From Solen grandis (Eukaryota; Mollusca; Bivalvia; Adapedonta; Solenidae): a stretch of 64,000 bases of DNA. Under the pieces are notes generated by a model that was not told the DNA's origin, made no database searches, and worked only from the letters and a program-made list of their open reading frames with translations. Location: NCBI GenBank assembly GCA_021229015.1, contig CM037780.1:67096074-67160073 (forward strand), given 5' to 3'. Below, piece after piece: positions 25,501 through 32,403 of the stretch (within the stretch, counting starts at the first letter, position 1; every line of letters starts with the position of its first letter). The translations under genes were made by a program, and so were the position numbers.

Positions 25501-28500
25501 CAGTGGTTTCAGAGGAGATGTTGTTTAAAGGTTTCTCTATATACATATAAGGCAAATAAGCCACGCCCCTGGCGGCCATGTTTTTTTCAGATCGGAATAA
25601 TTTTAGCAAATTTGGTAGAGGTTGACCCAAGGAACATCTGTACCAATTTATTTTGAAATCTGGCCAGTAGTTTTGAAGGAGATGATTTTTAAAGTTTTCA
25701 AATTATTTTTCTTTTTGTTGCCATGGCAACCAGAGTTCTTCATGGATCAACTTTATTTTAGCAACTTTTGTAGAGCCTCACCCAAGGAACATTCCTGCCA
25801 AGTTTCATTAAATTCTGTCCAGCGGTTTCAGAGGAGATGTCGTTTAAAGCAAATTGTTGACGCCGGACGATGGACGACGCACGACGCCGGACGCCGGAGG
25901 AAGGGCGATCACAAAAGCTCACCTTGAGCACTTTGTGCTCAGGTGAGCTAAAAAATGATCCCCATGTGTCACCTCTGCTTACAGCAGGTGAAACAATAAC
26001 AGACGACAAAAAAATGATCCCTATTTGTCACCTCTGCTTACAGCAGGTGACACAATAACAGACGTCAAAAAAATGATCCCTATTTGTCACCTCTGCTTAC
26101 AGCAAGTGACACAATAACAGACAGATGACAAAAAAGTGATCCCTATGTGTCACCTCTTCTTACATCAGGTGACACAATAACAGACAGACTATAAAAAAGT
26201 GATCCCTATATGTCACCTCTTCTTACAGCAGGTGACAAAATAACAGGCAGACGACAAAAAAGTGATCCCTATATGTCACCTCATCTTACAACAGGTGACA
26301 CAATAACAGACAGATGACAAAAGTGATCCCTATGTGTCACCTCTTCTTACAGCAGGTGACACAATAACAGGCAGACGACAAAAAAGTGATCCCTATGTGT
26401 CACCTCTTCTTACAGCAGGTGACACAATAATAGGCAGACGACAAAAAAGTGATCCCTGTGTGTCACCTCTTCTTACAGCAGGTGACACAATAACAGGCAG
26501 ACAACAAACAAGAGGGCCAAGATGGCCCTGTGTCGCTCACCTGAGTAAGATGGCAGTGTTAGGCATGATGACAAAAAATCTGGCATCTAAAAGTGTTTTT
26601 CTAACATTTGACTAAGTGACCTACATATTGATCCTACCTGAATTTGCACTCAACTGGGAATTCATGCAGTCATCATTCATATTAAGTTTAATGAAGACTG
26701 GGACAAAAATGTAGGCCTCTAGAGTGTTCACAAGGTTTTTCTTAGATTTGACCTGGTGACCTAGTTTTTGACCTCATGTGACTCATTTTCAAACTCATCC
26801 AATATATCAATTAGACAAACATCCTGACCAAATCTATTGAAGATTTGGCTAAAACTGTGGCCTCTAGAGAGTTCACAAGGTTTTCCTTAGATTTGACCTG
26901 GTGACCTAGTTTTTGATCCCACATGACCCAATTTCAAACTCATCAAATATCTAGACAAACATCCTGACCAAATTATTGAAGATTGGCAAAACTGTGGCCT
27001 TAAGGTTCAAAGGTTTTCTAGATTTGACCTGGTGACCTAGTTTTTGACCCCACATGACCCAATTTCGAACTCATCCGAGATATCATGTAGACAAACATCC
27101 TGACCAAATTTCATGAAGATTGGGCCAAAACTGTGGCCTCTAGAGTGTTCACAAGCTTTTTCTAAGATTTGACCTGGTGACCTAGTTTTTGACCCCACAT
27201 GACCCAATTTCGAACTCATCTGAGATATCATGTAGACAAACATCCTGACCAATTTCATGAAGATTGGGCCAAAATTGTGGCCTGTAGAGTGTTCACAAGG
27301 TTTTTCTAAGATTTGACCTGGTGACCTAGTTTTTGACCCCACATGACCCAATATCGAACTCATCTGAGATATCATGTAGACAAACATCCTGATTAAGTTT
27401 CATGAAGATTGGGCCAAATTTGTGGCCTCTAGAGTGTTCACAAGGTTTTTCTAAGATTTGACCTAGTGACCTAGTTTTTGACCCCACATGACCCAATTTC
27501 GAACTCATCCGAGATATCATGTAGACAAACATCCTGACCAAGTTTCATGAAGATTGGGCCAAAACTGTGGCCTCTAGAGTGTTCACAAGCAATTGTTGAC
27601 GACGGACGACGGACGACGCACGACGGACAAAAGGCGATCACAAAAGCTCACCCGAGCACAAGTGCTCATGAGCTAAAAAGTGATCCCTATGTGTCACCTC
27701 TTCTTACAGCAGGTGACACAATAACAGGCAGACGACAAAAAAGTGATCCCTATGTGTCACCTCTTCTTACAGCAGGTGACACAATAACAGGCAGACAACA
27801 AAAAAGTGATCCCTATGTGTCACCTCTTCTTAAAGCAGGTGACACAACAGCATTATGTCTCTTTTTGTAGAAATCCTTTGTTACATGATGCAAATTCATC
27901 AGGGCATAACTCTATTCATTAGGAAAACTGCATTGTTTTTAGACTGGTGGTAGCCACCAGTCTTAAGTGTCCATAAATCAAAGTCAGGCATTGCTGATTT
28001 GCATAATTACCACAGCTATTTTAACAGTATTATATCCCTCTGTGCTCAGTAGTGTATCAATGCAATGCGACTGTTTAGTAAGGTTAGTAAGGTCATGACC
28101 TCCTCACATAGGCATTTTGTGAATGGAACCAAACTTATGAATGTAATAAAACAAATCAAAGTGCTCGCACAGAGAGACTACCTGCAGGTTTTAATGAAAC
28201 GAAGAGCGAATTCATCTGACTTACTACTAGTAACTAGAGTTGCAGGAAAATGTGTAATATGTCATTACATTACCCTTGCCTCTATCGAGATCAAACTTGT
28301 TTAAACACTGGAGTTGTGTTGTGTATAGCTAGTTCAGCATGTAAAGCCTTCCGACAGTCTTTCAGCACATTATGCACTTTGATTTACTTGTGTTTTCATC
28401 ACACCTACCTGGTGTGGGTGCAGGAGTATCACGGAGACCAGGAGGTTTGGTCTGCTGCTTGTACACCTTCTGTAACTGCTTCAACATGGCCGTCTCATCT

Positions 28501-31500
28501 GAGTTCAGGAAGCTGAGTTCCTCCACTCTGTTTTAGACACAGTAAAAATACTGGATTGAATTCATGAGTAATCACATTTGGTCCACCACTTCATTAATTG
28601 GCCCAATGTTCCCATACTCTAAACTGGCTAAGTTTCTATAATGGTCATACACACTATAGCCATGTTTATCAGCACTCCTAAGGATTTGTTTGTTGGCTTT
28701 AACGTCCCATAGGCAGTATTTTAGTCATTGGTCATATAATGCTGCACACTGCAGTATCACACTGTAGAGCAAGACATGCTGCATGATACCACACCCAATT
28801 ACATTATCTTGACATCGGGCCAACCAGTCCTGGAATTACCATTAATATGTTGAGTGCCAAGCAAGGGAGCTATACCAGTACCATTTTTTATGACTTTGGT
28901 ATGTTGCGGCTGGGGATTAAACCCACAAGGCCACAACCTCCCACTCCCGAGGCAGACGCTCTAACCACTAGGCCACCTGGGACAGTCCTAAAGATTTGTT
29001 TGTTTGCCTGGGTTTACAAAAAGAACTGTTGGTTTGCTAGATTTTAAAGCCCACTGACAATATTTCAGACATTTGGGGATATTATCTACATGAGACTGAT
29101 ATAGTGCTTCCTCAATGTGATACCCAATTACATCATCCTGACTTGGAACTTTCTTTAAATCCTGAGAGCAAAGCAACAGAGTAGCATAATATATACTATC
29201 GTTAGAGGAAATTGCTATTATGTGACCAGGGATAAAACCAACAGCCTAACCTGTGACATGGTAACAAGTAGACACCTCAACCACTTGGCCATTAAAACTG
29301 GATCTAAATAACTCTAGCTACTAGACAGTCTACTAACTCTCATAATGCAATGTGGATCCTTTTTAACCCTTTCCCTCATAGAGGACACCATAAAAAGACC
29401 TATGCGAACAGCATAAAACCAGATCAGCCTGCGAGTAACTCGCAGGCTGATCAGGTTTTATGCTGTTCGCTGCTCCTCAGTGGTCTGGAAATGAGGATTT
29501 TGTAATTAAATTTGGTAAGGTTTAACAGTGGTTTTCTGCAGATCTTTAAGGCTTTATGTGGTTTCTGAATCTTCTTTGTTCTTCAAAATATTGTTTAAAT
29601 AATTTAACCAAATGTTTGTTTGTTGGGTTATACATCCCGCCAACAGTATTTCAGTCATTTGGAGACGATGTCTACTTGAGACAGATTAGGCATAGGCCAT
29701 AGGCATGTGGCATGATATCACACCCAGTTACATTATCCTGACACTGGGCCAAACAGTCCTGCAACTACCCTTATATGCTGCACACAAAGCAAGGGAGCTT
29801 TAACAGTACCATTTTTTTGCATCTTTGGTATGTTGCAGCCGGGATCAAACCCAAGACCTCCTGCTCCCAAGGTGGATTTAACCAAATGTAAATAGAACTA
29901 TTTATAAAGGTGATTCATACCTATACAGGATACATCCAACATGACGACAGGATGCTTAAAGGTGTGTGTAATTGACCTTTAACTATTTATATATACATTT
30001 ATGACTTGGATGAATATGATTTACTGCACTTTAAATGGTTTTTGAAACAATAGATTTATCTTTGCCTCTCACACTGGTTAGAATCTGTGCTACAATGTTG
30101 TATGAGCAAACAGAGGAGACCTTGATCAGACTGCTCCAATATGGAGTTGTCTAACCTGGGTCAGCTCTTTTTGTCAAAATATGTCTATATGGGGTAACTT
30201 TTGAAAAGAGAGAGACAAGTTGACTGTGAACAAATGTTTGTTTATTGGGTTTATGTCCAGCCAACAGTGTCTTAGTCATTTGGTGACTGATGTCTACATG
30301 AGAAAGATATAGTGCTGCCACTCTGCAGTATCACGCCATAGACATGTGGTATGCTACATGAACCACAACCATGCACATTATCTTTACACTGTACCAACCA
30401 GTACTCAAAGTTCCAGGCTTGAACTACCCTTTTAATTTATATGCTAAGCATCAAGCAAAGGAGCTATTCAAGTACCATTTTTTATGACTTTGGTATGTTG
30501 CGACCGGAGATCAAACCCATGCCCTTCTGATTCCAGAGTGGACATTTTAACAACTAAGCCACCGGGACCAGTTCTGAAAACAAATGAAACAAGAAAGTCA
30601 GTAGAACTGACAGATGCTCCCCGAAGAACGTCATTGTTACAAATAAGGCCTTGGTCAATGGGTGGGAGGATATGTTGAAATCCCCATTCCTAAATCATAT
30701 CTATTCTCATCAGATGAGATGTTTTACCAACTCTAATTTGGAGACTTAGTAACAGTTTACTATTTAATATGATAATACGTGTTACTCATCAGATCTTTCA
30801 TTGATTTTTTTAAAGTTTTTATACTACTAAAAATTAAGTCATACATTTCAATGTGTGCTCATATCAAAGAGGTTAACCAACAATCTTGACATATGACTGG
30901 ATATTTGAAATAGTGTATAATGGCCTAAACAACAATTAGCTGACATGATTATGATTGACATTTCTAGCATATTGAATTTTGTGGGGTTTTGTTTAAATGA
31001 TATCTCCTGTTAAATTAGGCAAATGACATGAATATTAGTCAACAACATGGTAGTAGGGGCCATAACTCTCTTAAAAATTGAGGAACCAGGTCACGTCGAC
31101 GATATGCGTATCTACTCTTGGTAATAAAGCTTCCCATAAAGTTTCATTGAATTCAAGCCATTAGTTCCTGAGAAATAGCCCAGACAAGAATCATGCAACA
31201 TGAACTATAGGCCAAAAAGTCAAGGGGCCATAACTCTGTGAAAAATTGAGGAACCAGGTCACGCCGACGATATGCGTATCTACTCTTCGTGATAAAGCTT
31301 CCCATAAAGTTTTGTTGAATTCAAGCCATTAGTTCCTGAGAAATAGCCCGGACAAGAATCATGCAACATGAACTATAGGCCAAAAAGTCAAGGGGCCATA
31401 ACTCTTGAAAAATTAGGAAGGTCAGCGACGATATGCGATCTACTCTTGTGATAAAGCTTCCCATAAAGTTTTGTTGATTCAAGCCATTAGTTCCTGAGAA

Positions 31501-32403
31501 ATAGCCCGGAAAAGAATCATGCAATATGTACTATAGCCGAAAAGTCAATGGGCCATAACTCTGTGAAAAATTGAGGAACCAGGTCACGCCGATGATATGC
31601 GTATCTACTCTTGGTGATAAAGCTTCCCATAAAGTTTCGTTGAAATCAAGCCATTAATTCCTGAGAAATAGCCCGGACAAGAATCATGCAATATGAACTA
31701 TAGGCCAAAAAGTCAAGGGGCCATAACTCTGTGAAAAATTTAGGAATCAGGTCATGCTGACGATATGCGCATCTCCTCTTGGTAATAAAGCTTCCCATAA
31801 AGTTTCGTTGAATTCAAGCCATTAGTTCCTGAGAAATAGCCCGGACAAGAATCATGCAATATGTACTATAGGCCGAAAAGTCAATGGGCCATAACTCTGT
31901 GAAAAATTTAGGAATCGGGTCATGCTGACGATATGCGCATCTCCTCTTGGTAATAAAGCTTCCCATAAAGTTTCGTTGAAATCAAGCCATTAGTTCCTGA
32001 GAAATAGTCCGGACAAGGAAAGTGTGACGGACGAACGGACAGACGAACGGACGGACGAAGCGGCGACTATATGCGTCACCTTCGGTGAGCATAATTAAAA
32101 GAAGCGAAAAAAAAGGAGGGAGATAAAACCAAATCAGTCACAGGCTGATCAAGTTTTATACAATAAAAAAATGACATTGTAAAACCCTGGCAGGTGCTGA
32201 AAAAAATTACTCTCAAGTGACTGTTCAGTTGACTGGGTTGATATAAAATGTTTCTACTGAGCAGTAAAGGATAAGCTGCCAATACCTCTGGTTAAGTTTA
32301 CAGATCAAACTATTCAGTGTATCCCGGGGGCAGGGAATGTGCCATCGTGTCAAGAGTCGGTTGTCCATCTTGCCACTAGATACATCCACAACATCCGCCA
32401 CAG
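1..32403 (-). CDS. TICRR: TICRR/Treslin, 13 exons seen, open at both ends
   Basis: Replication-initiation factor, animal counterpart of yeast Sld3. When phosphorylated by S-phase CDK it binds TopBP1 and helps load CDC45 onto the MCM helicase; it acts in the nucleus with MTBP. Thirteen exons joined at GT-AG sites give about 1,035 codons against roughly 1,900 residues in human. Recognised landmarks, in order: YELQIVLRLEIL, then IPRTLANIYDEL (Sld3-Treslin domain), SKRQIVVEKVAK, AKALFDQTK, VAETPSHKQ, VVEESPVK, then a tail with about 29 S/T-P pairs. Identification rests on remembered similarity to vertebrate Treslin, where the same motifs occur in the same order. The N-terminal part is missing to the right and the final C-terminal segment to the left. 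All exon phases agree except for two one-base deletions (near 5604 and 144). Introns are filled with repeats. No promoter or polyadenylation site is visible in the window. Confidence 0.92.
1803..2044. mobile_element. piggyBac-type MITE, copy 1 (complete)
   Basis: Flanked by TTAA on both sides. The terminal inverted repeats read CCCTTTCCCTCATA on the left and TATGAGGGTAAGGG on the right. TTAA target sites plus termini starting CCC are typical of piggyBac. There is no coding capacity. The centre (1850-1904) is a near-perfect palindrome with 27-bp arms. Confidence 0.8.
2362..3130 (+). mobile_element. Tandem-core 'pearl-like' element, GGGCC family
   Basis: Left module AACAAGAGGGCC with a short hairpin (AGGGCCAAGATGGCCCT) and CTCACCTGAG. 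The core has about four units of roughly 130 bp (TTTTTCTAAGATTTGACC). A GC-rich ACGGACGACGG tract follows. The right end is a hairpin around GCTCACCCTGAGC that closes with CAGGTGAGCTAA. This layout is like oyster pearl elements. No open frame. Confidence 0.75.
3293..3523. mobile_element. piggyBac-type MITE, copy 2 (complete)
   Basis: Same TTAA-flanked element as at 1803, same orientation, ending TATGAGGGAAAGGGTTAA. The central palindrome is kept, with one change in an arm (GTAACTTGCAGG). Some bases after TTTGGTA are deleted relative to copy 1. Confidence 0.8.
3801..5161 (+). mobile_element. Tandem-core element, GGGCC family, 130-bp core
   Basis: Left end AACAAGAGGGCC. The core has about nine units of roughly 130 bp, each with GACCTACTTTTTGACC and GTGGCCTCTAGAGTG. 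Right end has the ACGACGGACAATGG tract, then the TTGAGCACATTGTGCTCA hairpin and GGTGAGCTAA. Units near 4329-4393 and 4565-4605 carry clusters of single-base losses. Confidence 0.75.
5538..5698 (-). CDS. TICRR: TICRR exon w12, TopBP1-docking CDK sites, frameshifted
   Basis: 161 bp, acceptor GTCTGCAG, donor TGCA|GTAAGT. The first part reads MMMSPRRKIVAETPSHKQLS and the last part, in another frame, EDLNTTEVVEESPVKAC. These match the human segments around T969 (AETP) and S1001 (EESP), which when phosphorylated bind TopBP1. Neighbouring phases require 162 bp, so one base is missing. The break lies between the two sites, most simply where TGAAGAATGG (5601-5610) has lost an A. Left as it is, the frame ends at a TAA just after KSHL. 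With one added base the two sites would be 35 residues apart, against 32 in human. Confidence 0.88.
6136..6545 (+). mobile_element. Tandem-core element, ATGCCCC family
   Basis: Left end AACAAGAGTTGTCTG with CATATGCCCC. Two core units contain GACCTTGACCTTTGACC. The right end is ACAGACAGACCAACAGAC, then ATATGCCCCCTC, a G-rich hairpin arm and GGGCATAAAAA. The first unit contains a perfect AGGTCAAAGGTCA on the minus strand. Confidence 0.65.
6952..7080 (-). CDS. TICRR: TICRR exon w11
   Basis: 129 bp, acceptor TTGTTTCAG, donor CCAA|GTATG. It encodes VAKALFDQTKRGSKLERRQS and then VAVMERSHKTPRKSPAKFRL. It aligns with human VRRNLFNQEMLSPSKRSL and RSHSVSAV. TPRK and SPAK are good CDK consensus sites. 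Confidence 0.9.
7237..8552 (+). mobile_element. Tandem-core element, GGGCC family, 320-bp core
   Basis: Left end AACAAGAGGCCCATGATGG. Four units of about 315 bp follow, each with GTTGACCCAAGGAACATC, GTTGCCATGGCAACC and AAGCCCCGCCCCTGG. Right end has the ACGACGGACGCCGGACG tract and the hairpin TTGAGCACTTTGTGCTCA. Same subfamily as 23,976-25,952. Confidence 0.75.
9268..9322 (-). CDS. TICRR: TICRR exon w10 (micro-exon)
   Basis: 55 bp, acceptor TTTTCACAG, donor AGAG|GTATC. It encodes the lysine-rich peptide EKNSKKKGRESSKKPRDR. It is too short to score on its own; it is supported by clean splice sites and by phases that match both neighbours (0 in, one base out). Confidence 0.75.
9792..9879 (-). 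CDS. TICRR: TICRR exon w9
   Basis: 88 bp, acceptor ATAAACAG, donor CCCAAG|GTAATG. It encodes RAGRKLIHHPSLSNVGSKRQ then IVVEKVAKPK. This matches the human block [20 protein letters not shown] just after the Sld3-Treslin domain. It is basic and phase 0 out. Confidence 0.88.
9992..10614 (+). mobile_element. Tandem-core element, ATGCCCC family
   Basis: Begins AAACAAGAAAATGTTC, then AATGCCCTGCCGGG. Two and a half core units contain TTTCATGATGATGTGA. Ends GATGGACGGACGGATG, then a hairpin whose arms are ATGCCCCCAAC and GTTGGCGGGGCAT. Confidence 0.6.
10640..10763 (+). repeat. Single-unit relative of the 60-bp satellite
   Basis: AACAACTGTTCTTTGG followed by CACATATGTCACC, a GACGGACAGACAGAC tract and one unit ending CTTACAGCAGGTGACA. 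It matches the left flank and monomer of the 23.6-27.9 kb array, showing what that family looks like before expansion. Confidence 0.6.
11336..11570 (+). mobile_element. Tandem-core element, ATGCCCC family, short
   Basis: Begins near ACCATGCCCCAACGGGG. A short core with TCAAGGTCATTTGAAGG follows, then ACAGACAGACAAACAGAC and ATATGCCCCCTG, closing with GGGCATAAAA. Structure parallels the copy at 6,136. Confidence 0.5.
11786..12040 (-). CDS. TICRR: TICRR exon w8, end of Sld3-Treslin domain
   Basis: 255 bp, acceptor ATTTCCAG, donor GCAAG|GTATG. It opens with MHTIPRTLANIYDELMQPLP and ETLANLLSPDSSGD, clearly related to human DSIPKTLGNLYNSLG and LAGVLPTDFFSDDS. The rest is an S/G/P-rich linker (ISDLEPGGPPSARTRSHGSV). 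The exon is GC-richer than the surrounding intron. Confidence 0.92.
12134..12375. mobile_element. piggyBac-type MITE, copy 3 (complete)
   Basis: Complete copy with TTAA at both ends and the central palindrome. Its right half begins the segment that is duplicated at 16,411. Confidence 0.8.
12894..14087 (+). mobile_element. Tandem-core element, GGGCC family, 165-bp core
   Basis: Left end AGGGCCAATGGCCCTG. About four units of exactly 165 bp, starting at 13,212, 13,377, 13,542 and 13,707, are very similar to each other. The GC tract (GACGCACGGACGCACG) and the terminal hairpin end at AGCTAA. Because 165 is a multiple of three, an empty reading frame runs through the core. Confidence 0.75.
14088..15153 (+). 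mobile_element. Tandem-core element, GGGCC family, head-to-tail with previous
   Basis: Starts AACAAGAGGGCCAAGATGG directly after the previous element ends. The core has about seven degenerate units with GACCTGGTGACCTAGTTTTT. It ends with the ACGACGGACGACGG tract and CCGAGCACAAGTGCTCAGG hairpin. Same subfamily as 26,507-27,675. Confidence 0.75.
15639..15721 (-). CDS. TICRR: TICRR exon w7, Sld3-Treslin domain
   Basis: 83 bp, acceptor TTTGCAG, donor ACAA|GTAAGT. It encodes IVGLLRTLSFVLDPGLLSKF and MQACLLY, matching human LLRMVCLTED and EFLEEILRLY in spacing and character. It sits between the two arms of a segmental duplication but is not itself duplicated. Confidence 0.88.
16010..16410 (+). mobile_element. 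Tandem-core element, GGGCC family, right end missing
   Basis: Left end AACAAGAGGGCCAAGATGG and TCGCTCACCT are present. The body has about three units with AAAGGGGAATAACTC or AAAGGGGCATAACTC. It stops abruptly where the duplicated intron segment begins, with no GC tract or terminal hairpin. Confidence 0.65.
16411..16517. mobile_element. piggyBac-type MITE, right half only
   Basis: Only the part from AATTTAGTAAGG to the right terminal repeat and TTAA is present. The truncation point is the left edge of the segmental duplication copy, so this fragment came by duplication of copy 3 and not by its own transposition. Confidence 0.75.
17476..17665. repeat. Pyrimidine-rich array of TGACCTACCTCC
   Basis: Degenerate units of TGACCTACCTCC and TTTTGACCTCTGACC on the plus strand, strongly pyrimidine-rich. 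It begins exactly where duplication copy B ends. Confidence 0.55.
18487..18577 (-). CDS. TICRR: TICRR exon w6, start of Sld3-Treslin domain
   Basis: 91 bp, acceptor TTGCTAG, donor GAG|GTACAG. It encodes YELQIVLRLEILSTLVSKDQ and an acidic end (GEEEANEE). Human Treslin has RECQLQVFLRLEM at the same place, one of the strongest landmarks in the family. A 31-bp minisatellite begins immediately beyond the acceptor. Confidence 0.9.
18585..18906. repeat. 31-bp minisatellite
   Basis: About ten units of 31 bp: ACACATGTGTAAATGATG, then AACAACACAATAT. It touches the acceptor side of exon w6. The period is not a multiple of three, so several frames look open on the minus strand; none is a gene. Confidence 0.85.
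18945..19085 (+). mobile_element. Tandem-core element right end, CTATAGTCC family
   Basis: Short body, then GGACGGACAGACAGAAAACC and a terminal hairpin whose arms are AGTCCCCTCCAGTGT and ACACTGGTAGAGGACT. An inverted relative lies at 42,196. Confidence 0.5.
19425..19531 (-). CDS. TICRR: TICRR exon w5
   Basis: 107 bp, phase 0 in and two bases out. Acceptor ATTTTCAG, donor ACTGA|GTAAGT. It encodes QACASLLEESVIVSGTKLRE followed by KYSNAGQDNKEQKVTE. It leads directly into the start of the Sld3-Treslin domain in the next exon, 0.85 kb away. Confidence 0.85.
19869..19896. repeat. Long A homopolymer
   Basis: About 25 consecutive A in the intron between exons w4 and w5. Length is likely unreliable. 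Confidence 0.85.
19950..20101 (-). CDS. TICRR: TICRR exon w4
   Basis: 152 bp. Two possible acceptors sit close together. Only the outer one (TTTCCAG before ATTTTCAG) keeps the frame, because the inner one brings an immediate stop. It encodes DFQSVDELKQYLLSTYEKI and then LLAQTMVTVALHYMKQSG, which I align with human Treslin EELLSYIRENYQKTV. Donor is CCAGAG|GTATAA, phase 0 out. Confidence 0.85.
20334..21718 (+). mobile_element. Tandem-core element with endonuclease relic
   Basis: Left end has a hairpin, GTGTCC TTTGGACAC on one strand, then GGATGCCCCCAC. A unique segment (20,414-20,840) follows. Four to five units of about 178 bp come next (CACATTAAGGTTGTTCATC), then a tract of ACGGACTG and ACGGACGG repeats, and the right end TATGCACCCCACTTTGTGGG with GGCATAAAAA. 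The unique segment encodes part of an endonuclease on the minus strand. Confidence 0.6.
20513..20840 (-). pseudogene. C-terminal fragment of an endonuclease/exonuclease/phosphatase domain
   Basis: The minus strand is open for about 108 codons to a TAA at 20,513-20,515. It reads TQPDIILGDFNINVDSVWYR, then NYRQCVTLPTHLSGSIIDLV, then YPTYFSDHSIVFLQF. GDFN and SDHS are the metal and catalytic motifs of the AP-endonuclease-like domain found in non-LTR retrotransposons and in Helentron-type rolling-circle elements. The N-terminal half is replaced by the 178-bp array. Which parent element it came from is not decidable here. Confidence 0.75.
22418..22618 (-). CDS. TICRR: TICRR exon w3
   Basis: 201 bp, acceptor ATTGCAG, donor CACAG|GTATT. 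The peptide is charged and low in complexity: DTVKEDTDKFELPYKGK, then SRTSISRAEMILFKSQEV, then a run rich in E, K and D. It corresponds to the linker in front of the Sld3-Treslin region. Phase is two in, one out, consistent with its neighbours. Confidence 0.8.
22815..23058 (-). mobile_element. tRNA-derived SINE, family A
   Basis: Minus-strand SINE. The tRNA-like head is weak (GGCCAAATGGTAAGAG). The body includes GACTGGTTGGCCCGGTGTC and GGCAGCACTATATC read on the minus strand. About eleven copies of this family occur in the window. Confidence 0.65.
23322..23535. repeat. 23-bp minisatellite
   Basis: About nine units of TATCAACATCAGGGAACTCA with small length changes. Nothing coding; the apparent peptide is repeats of STSGNS. 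Confidence 0.85.
23976..25952 (+). mobile_element. Tandem-core element, 320-bp core, inserted in satellite
   Basis: Complete element with six or so units of about 315 bp, as in the copy at 7,237. It is inserted in the A-run of a 60-bp satellite unit: the array stops at GACGACAAA and resumes at AAAATGATCC. Confidence 0.75.
26507..27675 (+). mobile_element. Tandem-core element inserted in satellite at same phase
   Basis: Complete element of the GACCTGGTGACCTAG subfamily, ending ACAAGTGCTCATGAGCTAA. It interrupts the same satellite, again in the A-run before GTGATCCC. A monomer near 26,960-27,020 is damaged by many single-base losses. Confidence 0.75.
28409..28527 (-). CDS. TICRR: TICRR exon w2
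   Basis: 119 bp, acceptor CTAAAACAG, donor CCAG|GTAGGT. It encodes VEELSFLNSDETAMLKQLQK and then a K/Q/P-rich stretch ending RDTPAPTPG. The phase (one base in, one base out) matches exons w1 and w3. A TP pair lies near its end. The intron to w1 is 3.8 kb and the intron to w3 is 5.8 kb, both repeat-filled. Confidence 0.8.
28685..28985 (-). mobile_element. tRNA-derived SINE, family A, best-preserved head
   Basis: On the minus strand it starts GTGGCCTAGTGGTTAGAGCG (A box) and GGGTTTAATCCCC (B box), then the shared body with GGACTGGTTGGCCCGATG and the 3' end with GGGACGTTAAAGCC. This defines the family as tRNA-derived with an RNA polymerase III promoter. Confidence 0.75.
29045..29300 (-). mobile_element. 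SINE family A, decayed
   Basis: Shares ATTTCAGACATTTGGGG, GATATAGTGCTTCC and the head remnant GGCCAAGTGGTTGAGG on the minus strand. Highly diverged. Confidence 0.5.
29363..29562. mobile_element. piggyBac-type MITE, right end lost
   Basis: Intact left TTAA and terminal repeat and an intact central palindrome. The element breaks off after GGCTTTATGTGG, where unrelated sequence leads into a SINE. Confidence 0.75.
29608..29875 (-). mobile_element. SINE family A, head truncated
   Basis: Body and 3' end are present (CAACAGTATTTCAGTCATTT and CACTGGGCCAAACAGTCC on the plus strand), with GGGATCAAACCCAAGACC. The head stops at CAAGGTGGA before the A box. Confidence 0.65.
30228..30570 (-). mobile_element. 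SINE family A
   Basis: Full-length-looking copy with an internal insertion near 30,390-30,430. Head on the minus strand is CCCGGTGGCTTAGTTG and GGGTTTGATCTCC. Confidence 0.65.
31050..32097 (+). mobile_element. Tandem-core element, 165-bp core
   Basis: Six units of about 165 bp, each with GGGGCCATAACTCTGTG, ATAAAGCTTCCCATAAAG and TTCCTGAGAAATAGCC. The tail is an ACGGACGAACGGACAGACG tract, then the hairpin TGCGTCACCTTCGGTGAGCA. The left boundary is unclear. The third unit (about 31,393-31,450) has many single-base deletions. Confidence 0.6.
32121..32160. mobile_element. piggyBac-type MITE palindrome remnant
   Basis: A decayed core: ATAAAACC, then CAGGCTGATC, then GTTTTAT, matching the central palindrome of the MITE family. 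No terminal repeats remain. Confidence 0.45.
32286..32403 (-). CDS. TICRR: TICRR exon w1 (most 5' exon found)
   Basis: 118 bp, entering with two bases of a split codon and leaving with two. Acceptor context is CATTTCAG, donor is CAGAG|GTATT. It encodes VADVVDVSSGKMDNR followed by LLTRWHIPCPRDTLNSL. The W-x-x-P segment resembles the part of human Treslin that reads EKWFPFCN, in the middle domain before the Sld3-Treslin domain. Earlier exons, carrying the N-terminal von Willebrand-like region, must lie further right; I did not find them before the gap at 38,101 or after it. Confidence 0.8.

Larger units (their letters stand above)
23630..27853 (+). repeat. 60-bp satellite array split by two insertions
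   Basis: Array segments at 23,640-23,976, 25,952-26,507 and 27,675-27,853 have monomers of about 60 bp: TGATCCC, TGTCACCTCTGCTTACAGC, AGGTGACACAATAACAG, then GACGACAAAAAA. Each monomer carries an inverted repeat, GTGTCACCT and AGGTGACAC, around a ten-base loop. The left flank AACAACAAGAGTGTTC looks like a tandem-core element end, so this is probably an expanded element core. Confidence 0.75.
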
